Both the position numbers and the translations under genes were made by a program. The notes below the pieces were generated by a model, which saw nothing but the letters and a program-made list of their open reading frames with translations, made no database searches and was not told where the DNA came from. DNA of 64,000 nucleotides from Diphasiastrum complanatum (lineage: Eukaryota; Streptophyta; Lycopodiopsida; Lycopodiales; Lycopodiaceae), in the NCBI GenBank assembly GCA_029204225.1, contig CM055102.1, positions 23,529,390 to 23,593,389 of the forward strand. The letters are read 5' to 3'. This document shows, one piece after another, positions 36,501 through 43,693 of the stretch; the first letter of the stretch is position 1, and every line of letters begins with the position of its first letter.

Positions 36501-39500
36501 AGATTCCCATTGTTTTCCTAACAACGTTGACTCCACATGCAGCTTCAGCGCCTCCAATCTGATTGCACACCTGCAAATACAAACTCTCTCTCTCACCAAA
36601 GAGCCTGCTCTGATACCAGGTCAAAATTTGTGATACAAATTCTAGATGAAGATACTAGTCCTACTAGCACTCACACAAAACCAAGCATAGAGAGAATTCA
36701 GATCATAGGAGAATTGAGCAATTGCTCTAGCATAATGAAATGATTGTGGTGGGGTGCCAGCCTACTTAAATAGTTTCTCTAATGAATGAGAAAAGCTAAG
36801 AGCCTAAAGCAAATAGCAAAATAGCAAAAGCTAATTGCTAATAATACTACCTATATTTGGTAAAGACCAAAAATGAACTTCTAAGTACTAAATAGATCCT
36901 AATCTATTTGCAGTGAGCCCACCTACATGCATAAGCCTTAAAAAACGAATTTACTATAAATAGAATGGCTCCTAAAAATAGCACGCAAGCATGGCCAAAC
37001 TATCATTAAGGGGTATCAAATAAACATTAATTCCTAACAGGAGGGATTGATGATGTGCAGGATTCACAGGCCCCTGCAAATGTTCATGATGAGGATGCAG
37101 ATCGGACCCGACGGGTTCGCCAGAGGACCATGTCAGACCTCCTTCGATTTGGACAGGGTGAGGATGACTTTGATGATCTGGGGTGGCTCTCACCACATGC
37201 ACGTATTCAGCCAGATCCAGCACCATCAGCTGCTACACATACGACTGCCACTCGTACGGCTCCTACTCTACAGCCCCCACTCGTACATCTCCCAGGCATA
37301 CAGCGCCCACACATACGACTCCTCTTGCTCAGCCACCCACTCCGGTTGCTGCATCCACTTATACAGCCACCCCCCACATTCCACCACCGGCACCTGCAGG
37401 TCGCCTCCCTGGGCCAGTTTGTCATGTTACACCAACTTTTTCGATTGGTGTACAGCCTCGGCCTCATCTTACAGCAGCTGCACCACGGCCTACTCCTGCC
37501 ATGCCAGAGGGTTCCACTCATAGACCCCTTCTTCCAACAGGTTACTATCCACGAGGAACTGTCCCTACCCAGCCTGCAATACAGCCGTATTCATACACTC
37601 CGCCTACATTTAGGGTGCCTGCATCTCGTGCCACACGCATTCCTGCATCAGCAGTACCTCCTACTACATCTGTTTCCACAGCACCATCTCGGAGGCATCC
37701 AGGAAGGCCTCCAGAATCTGGCAGGGGGTCTTCCCAGGGAGGCAGAGGTTCTAGTCAGACGTAGACTGAGAGGGAGGCCGCTAGGCTCTGGCAGAGGTGC
37801 ATCTCGCATCACTTTGTAAGGGTCACAGACTGAGGGAGAGGTATAACATGACTTCAGTCGAGCTGATTCTGATGATCTGGATGCCACACAGGCATCTTGA
37901 GGGCATGTTTTAGATGTTGTCATGTTGTTCATTTATGTTCCATTTATTGTGTTTCATCGAGTTCAGACCCCAGCCGTGTGTGGCGAGCTCTATATGATGA
38001 GATTATATACAAAGCATCTCACTTGTTTTCCATGATGGATGGCTAATTGATGTGTAATGAAATGGTTTACTATGATAACCTCCCCCTCTCTGTTTCCCTC
38101 TCTCTCTTAACAATTCGGGTTTTTTTGGCCTTTTTGGCCTTTTTTTTGGCTTCTTTTTGGGCTGTTTTTGGGGGTGGGAAGTAAAAAAAAACAGCCTTCA
38201 ATTAATTAATTAAATAAATGCTATGGTCCTCCCCAAAATAAATAATTAAACTCCCTACAAAATTCTAGTTTTTTTTGGCTTTTTTTGGCATTTTTTTGGG
38301 CTGTTTTTGGGGGTGGGAACTAAAAAAAAATTAATTAATTAATTAATTACCACGGTTCTTGGAACCAAAGATTGTGATCCGTACTATTCACTGTACGGTT
38401 CCAAGTTAGGGTTGTCCCCCAATAGGGCTATCTATTCCATCTTGTTTTTAGCACTCGAAACAACCTTTTGTGTGCTTCTTGACGACTCATTCCTTTCAAG
38501 AATCTAACAACGTCCCCTGTCTTTGTGCAGGTCATGGCCCCTTGTTGCGCAGAGTTGAGAGACAGATGTTGGATTTTGAGCGCAAACAGGGATGTTTCAT
38601 TGGATCTCAGGGTGAGGCTGCTCACTCCGCCCCTGATATTACTGCTCTTGCCACTCACATCCTTGCTCAGAATTGTTCCACTTCAGCTTGTGAGCGAAAA
38701 TGGACCACTTGGTCTCTTATGCACACAAAGAGACACAACAGGCTTAGCATTCCCTAGATGAACAAGTTGATTTATTGCACCACCAACCTGAGGCTAGTTA
38801 GGCACATGCAGAGAGATGGTATGCCTAGGTAGGTGAACACACGGAGTGCCTTAGATCCATTGGCACTACACAGGCCATGCACAGACAGAGGCTACAACCG
38901 ATGATGATATATTTTCAGAGTATCATCAGGAGTTGGCAGGACATGAGAGGCGGCAAGGGAAGCCCATTAGGTCCATGGCTAGGGCAGATACAGAGGATGC
39001 AGGAGAAGAGGGTGGGGATGAGGCAAGTCAAGACCACTAGGTCCATGGCTAGGGCAAATACAAAGGATGCAAGAAAGAAGGGTGGGGAAGAGGAGATGAG
39101 GAGGGACTGGGTAATGATGAGGAAGAAGAGGCCTTGGATGATGAGATGGAGATGGACATTGCCGAGGATGTGGGGTGGGTTAATCCCGATCCCGAGACAC
39201 ATGCCAAGCCTACATCACCTGTACGCAAAGAGGTTTGGGGGGGGGTATATAGTACGGTACGACTCATGGATTTTCATGTTGAGATGCAGACTACACTATC
39301 ACAAGCAAGCAAAGGGAGCAGCGGCCCTGACATGGCCCTGGTATACCTTGCGCCGATGGCAAGAGGTAGTGGCAGAAGTTCAGGGACACATCAAAACATC
39401 ATTGAGGTGGTTGTCTACCCATGATAGTGATGAGGAGGAATCCTCATCTAATCATGATGCCTCCGAGTCATAGGGATTTGCATTTATTTCATGTCAAATG

Positions 39501-41862
39501 ACTCTATGAGTCCATTGTTCATCTATCATGCTCATGTACTTGGCCATTGGCCCACTCTTGGATATATATCAGATGGTTTACCGTTTATGACATATTGATC
39601 ATCCTCAGCATGTGTGGAATGTGGATCATTTTTCATGCTTTTGTATCATATACACTATAGTCTATAATTGCTTTCAAATTTCAAGTTTGGTATGGTAAAG
39701 CCTAATGCTTTGTGAAGTTTGTGTATGCTTTGTATTACTTGTTCAGTGTTTAGTAAGCGTCGTTGCTTCGCAATACATATTTGATATCGGTTTGTTAAAG
39801 TTTAGAATTCTTTAGAAGCTAATCTCTATGTCAGTTTTTGGATGGATCACAGTAGTTTGTTACGTTTCTCTAAGTTTTTGGAGTTCCGGTATCCCTATAG
39901 TGACTAATCCAATATTATATGGATTCATAGTTCACAGCAAATTGCAATGTGCTTTGAATTTTTTTTACAGCCTTGAACTGTTGTTTTTCTCACACCCTAC
40001 ATCACTTACGTTCCACTGCAATCTCATTCTGGAACGAGGTCGTTCAGGACAGCGGAATGTTGTCCAAAATGCTATTTGAAAATATATATATATATGATAT
40101 AATGTTGCAGAGGATTGCAATCCGCTGCAAAATTGTTCTGGAACATGTGTAAAACGTCAGCAATCAAATGAACATCACTTCCCACCAAACCTCTAACCCA
40201 GATTTGGATCATGACCAAAAAATGCCAGATTGGGACTGAATGCCTGTTCAAAGTTTAGAGGACAGTTCAATTTTATAAATAAAAGTTAAAACACAAATAC
40301 ATTTTGCATTCAAAGTCTTTCATAACCAATCAAAACTAGACAGGGAAAATCTAATATTAAAACCTTACTTACTAGAGACCAAGTCATGACCATCTTTGTT
40401 GTCGAATATAATGATAGCGGCAAATCCCGCATCTTGGGCCACTTGCACCTTTGCATCAAATGTGCATTTCCCGATCATTGCTACGACAATTGGCGATAAC
40501 TTGTGATCGAAATGAATTGACTGATTACTTAAAGGTGTGCAAGCATCAATTGGACTAGCTGCCTGTAGTACACCAGATATACCAGCTGCCGGAACATGTG
40601 GGGCTGCAACAAAAGAATTTCATCAGATAGTGCTTGACATGATTAAAAAAGATAAAAACTAGTAGCTTAAGTCCAAACTCTCCAGTTAGGCAGAATCACA
40701 ACTAAAACATAAACGTACAGCAAGATTAAAGTGTTTCAAATAATAACAAAATTAGAAGTATAGCAAGCCTTAAGTGTTCATAACATTTCTTTGAACAATA
40801 ACCTCCACATCTCTCAAAACTATGTTAAAATGTTAATCGCAAGGGTAAACAGTTTAACAGACTAAAGCAACCAAATAACCAGAATAATGAAAATAACTCG
40901 AAAATCAATAAGTCTTTTATGATCATAACAATAAAACGGATATATAATTGGCCTAAATATTTCAACCAGTAACATTAAGAAGATGTATATTTGAATTTTG
41001 AACAATAAGCACAACTCTGAAAGCTATGTTAAATATGTTATGCACAAGGTAGACAAACTAAAGCAACCACATAACCAGAAAGATAAAGATAAATAAAAAC
41101 CCAAAAAAGTATTTCATGATAGTAAATAGAGAAAGCGTATGTAGAATTGGCCTGAAGTGTTCAGACAATAACAAAATCTAGATGTTATCTTTGAACAATA
41201 TGTGCCAAAATTCTAAAAACAATGTGAAATATGTTATGCACAGGGGCAAACAGATTGAAGCAACAACAGAAGCAGAATGATGAAGATCAATCAAAAATCT
41301 AAAAGTCTTTTACGATCATAGCTAAAGAACAAGTATGTACTTAGGCGTTCAAACAATAACAAAAACTAGATGTATCTTTGAACAGTAAGCGCCACATTTC
41401 TAAAACTACGTTAAGTATGTTATGCACAGGAGCAAACAGAGTAAAGCAACCACGTAACAAGAAGAATGAACAAAAGTAATAAGTTTCTTAAGATCATAAC
41501 AATAGAACAAGTATGTAATTGGCCTAAAGTGATCAAAAAATAACAAAAATTACATGTATCTTTGAACCCCTAAGTAACACAACTCTGAAAACTTCGTTAA
41601 ATATGTTATACATAACCAGAATGACGAAGATAAATAAAAAACCAGAAAGCCTTTTACGACCAAAACTATAGAGCGAGAATGCGATTAGCCCACGCTCAAT
41701 TCTCTAACAAGAGCAAAACAAGATAGCTCACGCACCAAAACTAGCCTCAAAATCAGCGTAGTACAGAGTTTCATTGGCAGATGTAATGAGCACAACCATA
41801 CCACCGGTTTTGCCAACCACAAAAAGAATAGTCACAAGCATAAGGGCCCCCAAAGTGGCCAT
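24067..41862 (-). CDS. RMR: RMR (ReMembR-H2): PA-TM-RING-H2 vacuolar sorting receptor, 4 coding exons
   Basis: Joining exons 41862-41736, 40603-40373, 28119-27715 and 24506-24067 gives an open frame of 400 residues. It has a hydrophobic signal peptide (residues 1-21), then MVVLITSANETLYYADFEASF and PAAGISGVLQAASPIDACTP of the protease-associated domain (about 22-157, Cys 64, 89 and 153). One transmembrane helix lies at about 165-187 with RRIRLRRL on its cytosolic side. The RING-H2 has Cys234, Cys237, Cys252, His254, His257, Cys260, Cys272 and Cys275, all ligands present. A Ser/Pro-rich tail runs to 400. Order and length are those of plant RMR proteins, which bind vacuolar sorting signals in the lumen and act in Golgi-to-storage-vacuole traffic; ligase activity is possible from the RING. 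The three introns are all phase 1 with GT-AG ends, 1.13, 12.25 and 3.2 kb long. No frame damage is visible, so I infer a working gene. Confidence 0.93.
25229..25505. repeat. GC-rich foldback-like repeat in RMR intron 3
   Basis: Two GC-rich arms (25229-25310 and 25468-25505) full of the palindrome GGACGCGTCC and its variants flank a poly(T)/poly(A) core (25314-25376, 25417-25470), with a third GC-rich block in the middle (25378-25412). It contrasts sharply with the AT-rich intron. A related copy lies at 29655-29760 in intron 2. A MITE-like or foldback element is likely, but no target duplication was identified. Confidence 0.65.
26180..26690 (+). pseudogene. LINE RT scrap with (CTTT)n tail, antisense in RMR intron 3
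   Basis: The segment VRELNVNVKKTNIMFF (about 26195-26240) followed by SFILDGHLVEKYYTYLL (about 26270-26325) matches the end of non-LTR reverse transcriptases, where a lysine-rich KTK.M.F block precedes a G..LE.V..Y.YLG block. No further frame is clear. Near 26650 comes TTAATAAAACTTTCTTTCTTTCT, shown here as an AATAAA-like signal followed by CTTT units, the same kind of tail as at 29848-29880. Confidence 0.45.
26873..27178 (+). other. Unassigned 101-codon frame inside RMR intron 3
   Basis: An ATG-initiated plus-strand frame containing DTGGDCSQGSEPTSCATNR and GADIRSIQHLKTMNTLHNSM. I recognise no family. It is antisense to the RMR intron. Chance or a transposon or gene fragment are both possible. 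Confidence 0.2.
27715..28119 (-). CDS. RMR: RMR coding exon 3 (PA end, TM, first half of RING-H2)
   Basis: 405 bases, a multiple of three. The acceptor TATGATCTTAAG is pyrimidine-poor, but only this site completes the split Met codon left by exon 2; an alternative AG ten bases further in breaks the frame. It encodes SGSSTGVYIPAIFVSREAGD, the transmembrane segment SVIAVSFISLLGLAAVL and MCAICLEDFKEGEKLRVLPC. The donor G|GTGCGTTATG lies inside the RING, right after the His-His pair. Confidence 0.93.
28121..29470. other. RMR intron 2, element-poor start
   Basis: AT-rich intron sequence directly downstream (in gene direction upstream) of exon 3, with no frames or repeats I recognise apart from poly(A) runs at 29320-29350. 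Confidence 0.5.
29480..29760. repeat. Palindrome-bearing repeat and second GC-rich foldback copy
   Basis: 29521-29560 has AATCGCAATTCGCTGCAACT followed by a TATGATATATATATCATA inverted repeat. Its reverse complement resembles 33805-33835 and, less well, 40085-40150. Immediately after, 29658-29760 carries GCGCGCCCTGGCCGGGCGC, poly(T) and GGACGCGTCC-type sequence related to the intron 3 foldback repeat. Confidence 0.5.
29848..30930 (-). pseudogene. LINE 3' end with C-terminal zinc-binding domain
   Basis: A frame of 265 codons (30924-30127) carries the C-terminal end of a LINE ORF2-like protein: YRTHFLELDASGTPV, LGQLRVSSHQLAIETGRFHG, a Cys-x2-Cys-x9-His-x4-Cys motif in ICQFCSLGVVESEEHFISRC, then YYEIRGRYHCLF and an acidic then His/Arg/Thr-rich end. 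A near-identical domain occurs at 53.1-53.5 kb. Downstream, 29880-29848 read on this strand gives TTAATAAAGC then TTTC units and TC units, a typical LINE tail. RT and endonuclease are absent. In cells such proteins act in target-primed reverse transcription. Confidence 0.7.
30960..31769. other. RMR intron 2: unassigned, partly GC-rich
   Basis: A 68-codon plus frame (30965-31171) has a basic end, RGRGRPPGKS, like the AT-hook-like tails of transposase proteins, but cannot be assigned. 31560-31770 is GC-rich and could be the LTR of the neighbouring gypsy fragment; no boundaries were found. Confidence 0.3.
31770..33060 (-). pseudogene. Ty3/gypsy (chromovirus-like) integrase remnant
   Basis: Frame 33156-32617 has the His2Cys2 finger and integrase core: HLGIDETSELLRRHYFWPRL, CTTCQVNKVERVSP, WESICMDFIVGLPKTQNG and VVDRFSKMAHFIATTKK, then SIVSDKDPKFTG with the second catalytic Asp. 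Frame 32414-32073 gives SPFELNYGFRSLSP and FENGDWVYLLVPLKS, the post-core region. HPIFHVSKLKKCL and YGPERVLE (32095-31990) mark the approach to a chromodomain, whose remains are frameshifted, followed by DLPKEGRIVRAQLRL near 31830. RT and gag are missing: the 5' side runs into a CA-rich tract at 33075. It lies in RMR intron 2, in the same orientation as the gene. Confidence 0.92.
33075..33200. repeat. Imperfect (CA)n/(GT)n microsatellite
   Basis: CACACA runs interrupted by CGCGCATGCG-type steps (33085-33170) turn into GTGTGCGTGCGTGTGTGTC (33170-33188), so the strand bias flips in the middle. It truncates the gypsy fragment. Confidence 0.9.
33201..33800. other. RMR intron 2: no recognised feature
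   Basis: AT-rich sequence with pyrimidine runs (33210-33290). 33650-33780 contains ATGCATG and CCCCATACATGCATCC words on both strands. No coding signal. Confidence 0.4.
33805..33875. repeat. Palindromic GCGAATCGCGATTCGC cluster
   Basis: A perfect 16-base palindrome at 33820-33835 is followed by TTCGCGATTCGGGAATCGTGA and ATTCGCTGCAGCGAATCG (shown as separate parts), all variants of GAATCGC. Related sequence occurs at about 29521-29560 (inverted) and 40085-40150. It could be the edge of a DNA transposon whose transposase starts at 34691. Confidence 0.55.
34691..36270 (+). pseudogene. hAT transposase, 5' part (BED finger and DUF659)
   Basis: Exon 1 (34691-35688) starts at the ATG of MPVRDRGLWTEVEL. 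It has a BED-type zinc finger with Cys32, Cys35, His49 and Cys66 (RCLHCDGHFTGS), a low-complexity linker (residues about 95-230) and the segment LCGQFIYECGIAFAVADTW. A GTAAGT donor at 35689 and a CAG acceptor at 35780 join it to exon 2 (35781-36126), the DUF659 core: YGCTILSDGWTDIRRRSVIN and VVQVVTDNASNCKQMG, with the two Asp expected of the RNase H-like fold, then WTPCAAHCIDLLI. A second intron (36127-36223, GT...CAG) leads to ITSTAMRLVTFVTR, after which the sequence is lost. hAT enzymes cut and paste their element. The 5' part is intact; the gene is broken by deletion and by an LTR element. It lies in RMR intron 2, antisense to it. Confidence 0.9.
35045..35219. repeat. 39-bp in-frame minisatellite in the hAT linker
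   Basis: Four full units and a partial one, each encoding 13 residues of the form GPSTSRAGHGIAA. Substitutions are mostly single bases and no unit breaks the frame. Confidence 0.9.
36607..37039 (-). mobile_element. Single LTR with tRNA-Met primer-binding site, inserted in the hAT gene
   Basis: On the minus strand an LTR-like unit begins TGTTAGGAATTAATG at 37039 and ends GTATCACA at 36629 (about 411 bases, TG...CA), with a TATTTAAGTAGG TATA-like box near 36765. After a ten-base spacer comes TGGTATCAGAGC (36618-36607), an exact initiator-tRNA-Met primer-binding site. Leader-like sequence with repeated CAGATCTGAA words follows to about 36280. No coding region or second LTR is present, so it is a truncated or small non-autonomous (TRIM-like) LTR element. 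Confidence 0.75.
37040..37830 (+). pseudogene. hAT transposase C-terminal tail, copy 1
   Basis: Immediately beyond the LTR, a frame gives an acidic segment ending GEDDFDDLGWLSPHARIQ (about 37158-37211), then a long Pro/Thr-rich part and a basic Gly/Ser-rich end (RHPGRPPESGRGSSQGG). Such acidic-then-low-complexity tails are common after the hAT dimerisation domain. That domain itself is missing between 36270 and 37040. A second, similar tail follows at 39.1 kb. Assignment rests on position and on resemblance to that tail. Confidence 0.5.
38120..38405. repeat. Direct repeat of TTTTTGGC...GGGGGTGGGAA and small inverted repeat
   Basis: Two copies (about 38120-38210 and 38265-38350) share GGGCTGTTTTTGGGGGTGGG, then AA(G/C)TAAAAAAAA and a TTAATTAATTAA run. 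Just beyond, TTGGAACC (about 38360) faces GGTTCCAA (about 38397) as an inverted repeat. Confidence 0.7.
38525..39472 (+). pseudogene. hAT transposase dimerisation domain and tail, copy 2
   Basis: The frame 38470-38757 contains SAPDITALATHILAQNCSTS and ACERKWTTWSLMHTKRHNRL, the diagnostic hAT C-terminal dimerisation motif. After a stop it continues as LIYCTTNLRLVRHMQRDGM. Near 39110-39230, in another frame, comes an acidic tail ending EMDIAEDVGWVNPDPET. No N-terminal part precedes it, so it is either the displaced 3' half of the 34.7-kb gene or the end of another copy; the similar tail at 37.0-37.8 kb argues for two copies. It lies in RMR intron 2. Confidence 0.78.
39473..40372. other. RMR intron 2, last part before exon 2
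   Basis: No coding signal. It contains an (AT)n run with GTTGCAGAGGATTGCAATCC at 40081-40125, related to the palindromic repeats at 29.5 and 33.8 kb, and GTTCTGGAACATG at 40134, which resembles GTTCCGGAACATG at 29482. Confidence 0.5.
40373..40603 (-). CDS. RMR: RMR coding exon 2 (PA domain core)
   Basis: 231 bases, a multiple of three. The acceptor is TTTTGTTGCAG and the donor A|GTAAGTAAGG, the full consensus. It encodes residues 44-119, including IGKCTFDAKVQVAQDAGFAA and IIIFDNKDGHDLVS. It is too short and too split to show as a long frame by itself; the phase fit on both sides and the family match make it certain. Confidence 0.93.
40720..41690. repeat. About 190-bp tandem repeat filling RMR intron 1
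   Basis: Five diverged units are phased by the word TTTGAACAATA or its variants at 40790, 40997, 41190, 41377 and 41561 (spacings 207, 193, 187 and 184). Other landmarks recur in order: AATTGGCCTAAA, TATGTTATGCACA, AAAGCAACCA, and AAGTCTTTTA(T/C)GATCATA. Nearly the whole intron between exons 1 and 2 consists of this array. Confidence 0.88.
41736..41862 (-). CDS. RMR: RMR coding exon 1 (signal peptide, PA start)
   Basis: Starts at the Met of MATLGALMLVTILFVVG, chosen because it opens a signal peptide followed directly by the family-typical VVLI segment. The frame stays open upstream with Mets at 42024, 41931 and 41910, which would add up to 54 residues in front of the hydrophobic stretch, so the true start needs transcript data. 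It ends within an Ala codon (phase 1) at the donor G|GTGCGTGAGC. Confidence 0.85.
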
Positions 41863-42330
41863 TATTTTAGTGTGGTTACTAATAAAGCGCAAATTCTCTG
41901 CGTTCTGCATATGACGATGACGAGATGGCATGATTCCAACTACTTGCTCAGCTTTATCAATCTCATATACCCCAGCGCCGTTTTCTGTATCACGCACAGC
42001 CTCCCCTTGTCTATGTATTAGCATGCGTCTCCTCTGTATTTGGCTCGATCGTTCATTCCAGTTTCTACCTGTGTCTGTCAGAACTCAGAAGGAAAGATGT
42101 AACACAAAACGAGGAGAAAACTACGAAACATGTAACAGAAAATAGAAGAAGAAAGAAATAGAAGCAAAAAATACAGAAGAGGGACAAGAAGGTAGAAGGA
42201 AGGGTACGGGAAAGAACTTGAGAGGACAGAGGTGATGGGTGATAAGGTACGGTATGTAGAGGAAATAGGGTACCGGGTAGTACTTCCTGGGCCTTAGGGG
42301 TTGCACCTTGGGGGGCCATTTATGGGGGAG
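41863..42330 (-). promoter_or_regulatory. RMR 5' leader / promoter region (inferred)
   Basis: Upstream of the chosen start the minus strand is open in frame to 42024 and then pyrimidine-rich (CTTCTATTTCTTTCTTCTTC around 42170-42145), as plant 5' leaders often are. No TATA box could be placed with confidence. Confidence 0.3.
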
Positions 42331-42460
42331 GGAGCATTTTGTTTTGTACCCTGATTTGACTCCTTTTGGCACAACTCATTACTTATTGTAATTTGCAAGT
42401 GATCTCACATTGGGGTGGCCATGCAAAAATCAAAGGGTGGTCAATGGTTATTGGTGAATA

Positions 42461-42652
42461 AGGGCCTCTTTTTCCCATAAACTCCATGTGTGCACCTTAC
42501 CGTAGTGAATGGGTGACCCGTTCTGTTCAGCATCTGAAAAATTTTGTTTTTTTTAATAAGGGCGTCTTTTTCCCGGAAATGCCATGTGTACACCTTACCA
42601 TGGTGAATGGGTGACCCGTTCTATTCAGCATTTGAAAATTTTTGTCTTTTCA
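42461..42652. repeat. Tandem duplication, 98-bp unit
   Basis: 42461-42558 and 42559-42652 align throughout. Both contain TCTTTTTCCC, CACCTTACC and GAATGGGTGACCCGTTCT, with about ten differences. Confidence 0.92.
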
Positions 42653-43556
42653 AACACGTTTGCCCTTGGATCTCGACCCAAGCATTCTTTTGATTGATGT
42701 CATGTTCCATGGGTGAACGGCCCACATGGAAAGGTGCCCTAAAATCACCCAAAATTTTTCATTCAATAATCGTGGACGATGTCTTTGTAAAACCTTTAAC
42801 TCAAAAATGTTGCCTTCCAAAATCCTACAACTATTGAAGGTTGTCAATGGTTATAGTAGCCAATCGTTTCATAATTAGGGCATCAGTTAAATATTTTAAT
42901 TCACTAAATTGTACACATCATAATTAAAAATTCTAAAAGACTGCATCCCGCTATTTCCTCGAGCCTCAATCTATCCCGATCCAACAATATATTTCATGGT
43001 ACAACATGTTACAAGGTTGTAAATTGGCCAGATATTGGCTTCCATGTATCTTTTACCAAGAATTGTGCATAAGAGTGAGCAAATCACAAGATATAACTTT
43101 TTTTTTTTAAAACTTATGTAATTCTTCAATTCTTATGATGATCTACATGAATACTATTTATCTTGAAGCTAAAAGTTGAGAATCCTATATATATTTTAAT
43201 AGCCATAAAATGTTCTACAAAACAAAAAAATTATTGGTTTCTAAGAAGTCAACATGATACATTTAAGACTAATTTTTGTGAAAAGTTGTCGGTTCCAATC
43301 CTAGGCTATACCAATTTTCTTGAGCACCCACATGAATGGCGAATGCACCTACCATCCACTATGTAATGACAACCCCACCCTTGGATTAAGAATTATTCAC
43401 CACTACTGTGGCTGCAAAACATGATATTCCCCGGAAAGGGGGGGGTGCGGTATGAATGTGGTTTAGAATGTGTCAAGCTCCAAAAATTGTTTAACACGCA
43501 ATAGCCCTTGGTGAAGGGCCTTCTTGGATTTGAGGACACAACCGGCCCAAGGGCCC

Positions 43557-43693
43557 AAGATGAGAGAGAGCCTATAGGGGTGATGGAGGACAAGAGAAAG
43601 TGTGGTCAAGGACATGTCAAGACCACTCTAGCCAAGATGAGAGAGAATCTATGAAGATGGAGAACAAGAGAAAATGAGGACATGTCAGGGCCA
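43557..43693. repeat. Tandem duplication, about 60-77 bp unit
   Basis: AAGATGAGAGAGAGCCTAT (43557) is repeated as AAGATGAGAGAGAATCTAT (43634), and both copies continue with GGA(G)GACAAGAGAAA and GGACATGTCA. The second copy has small deletions. Confidence 0.8.

Noticed and set aside
37047-37764. Three long plus-strand frames (158, 254 and 193 codons)
   Set aside because: They overlap in a Pro/Thr-rich, low-complexity hAT tail where all frames stay open. At most one is the original reading frame, so I annotated a single pseudogene segment.
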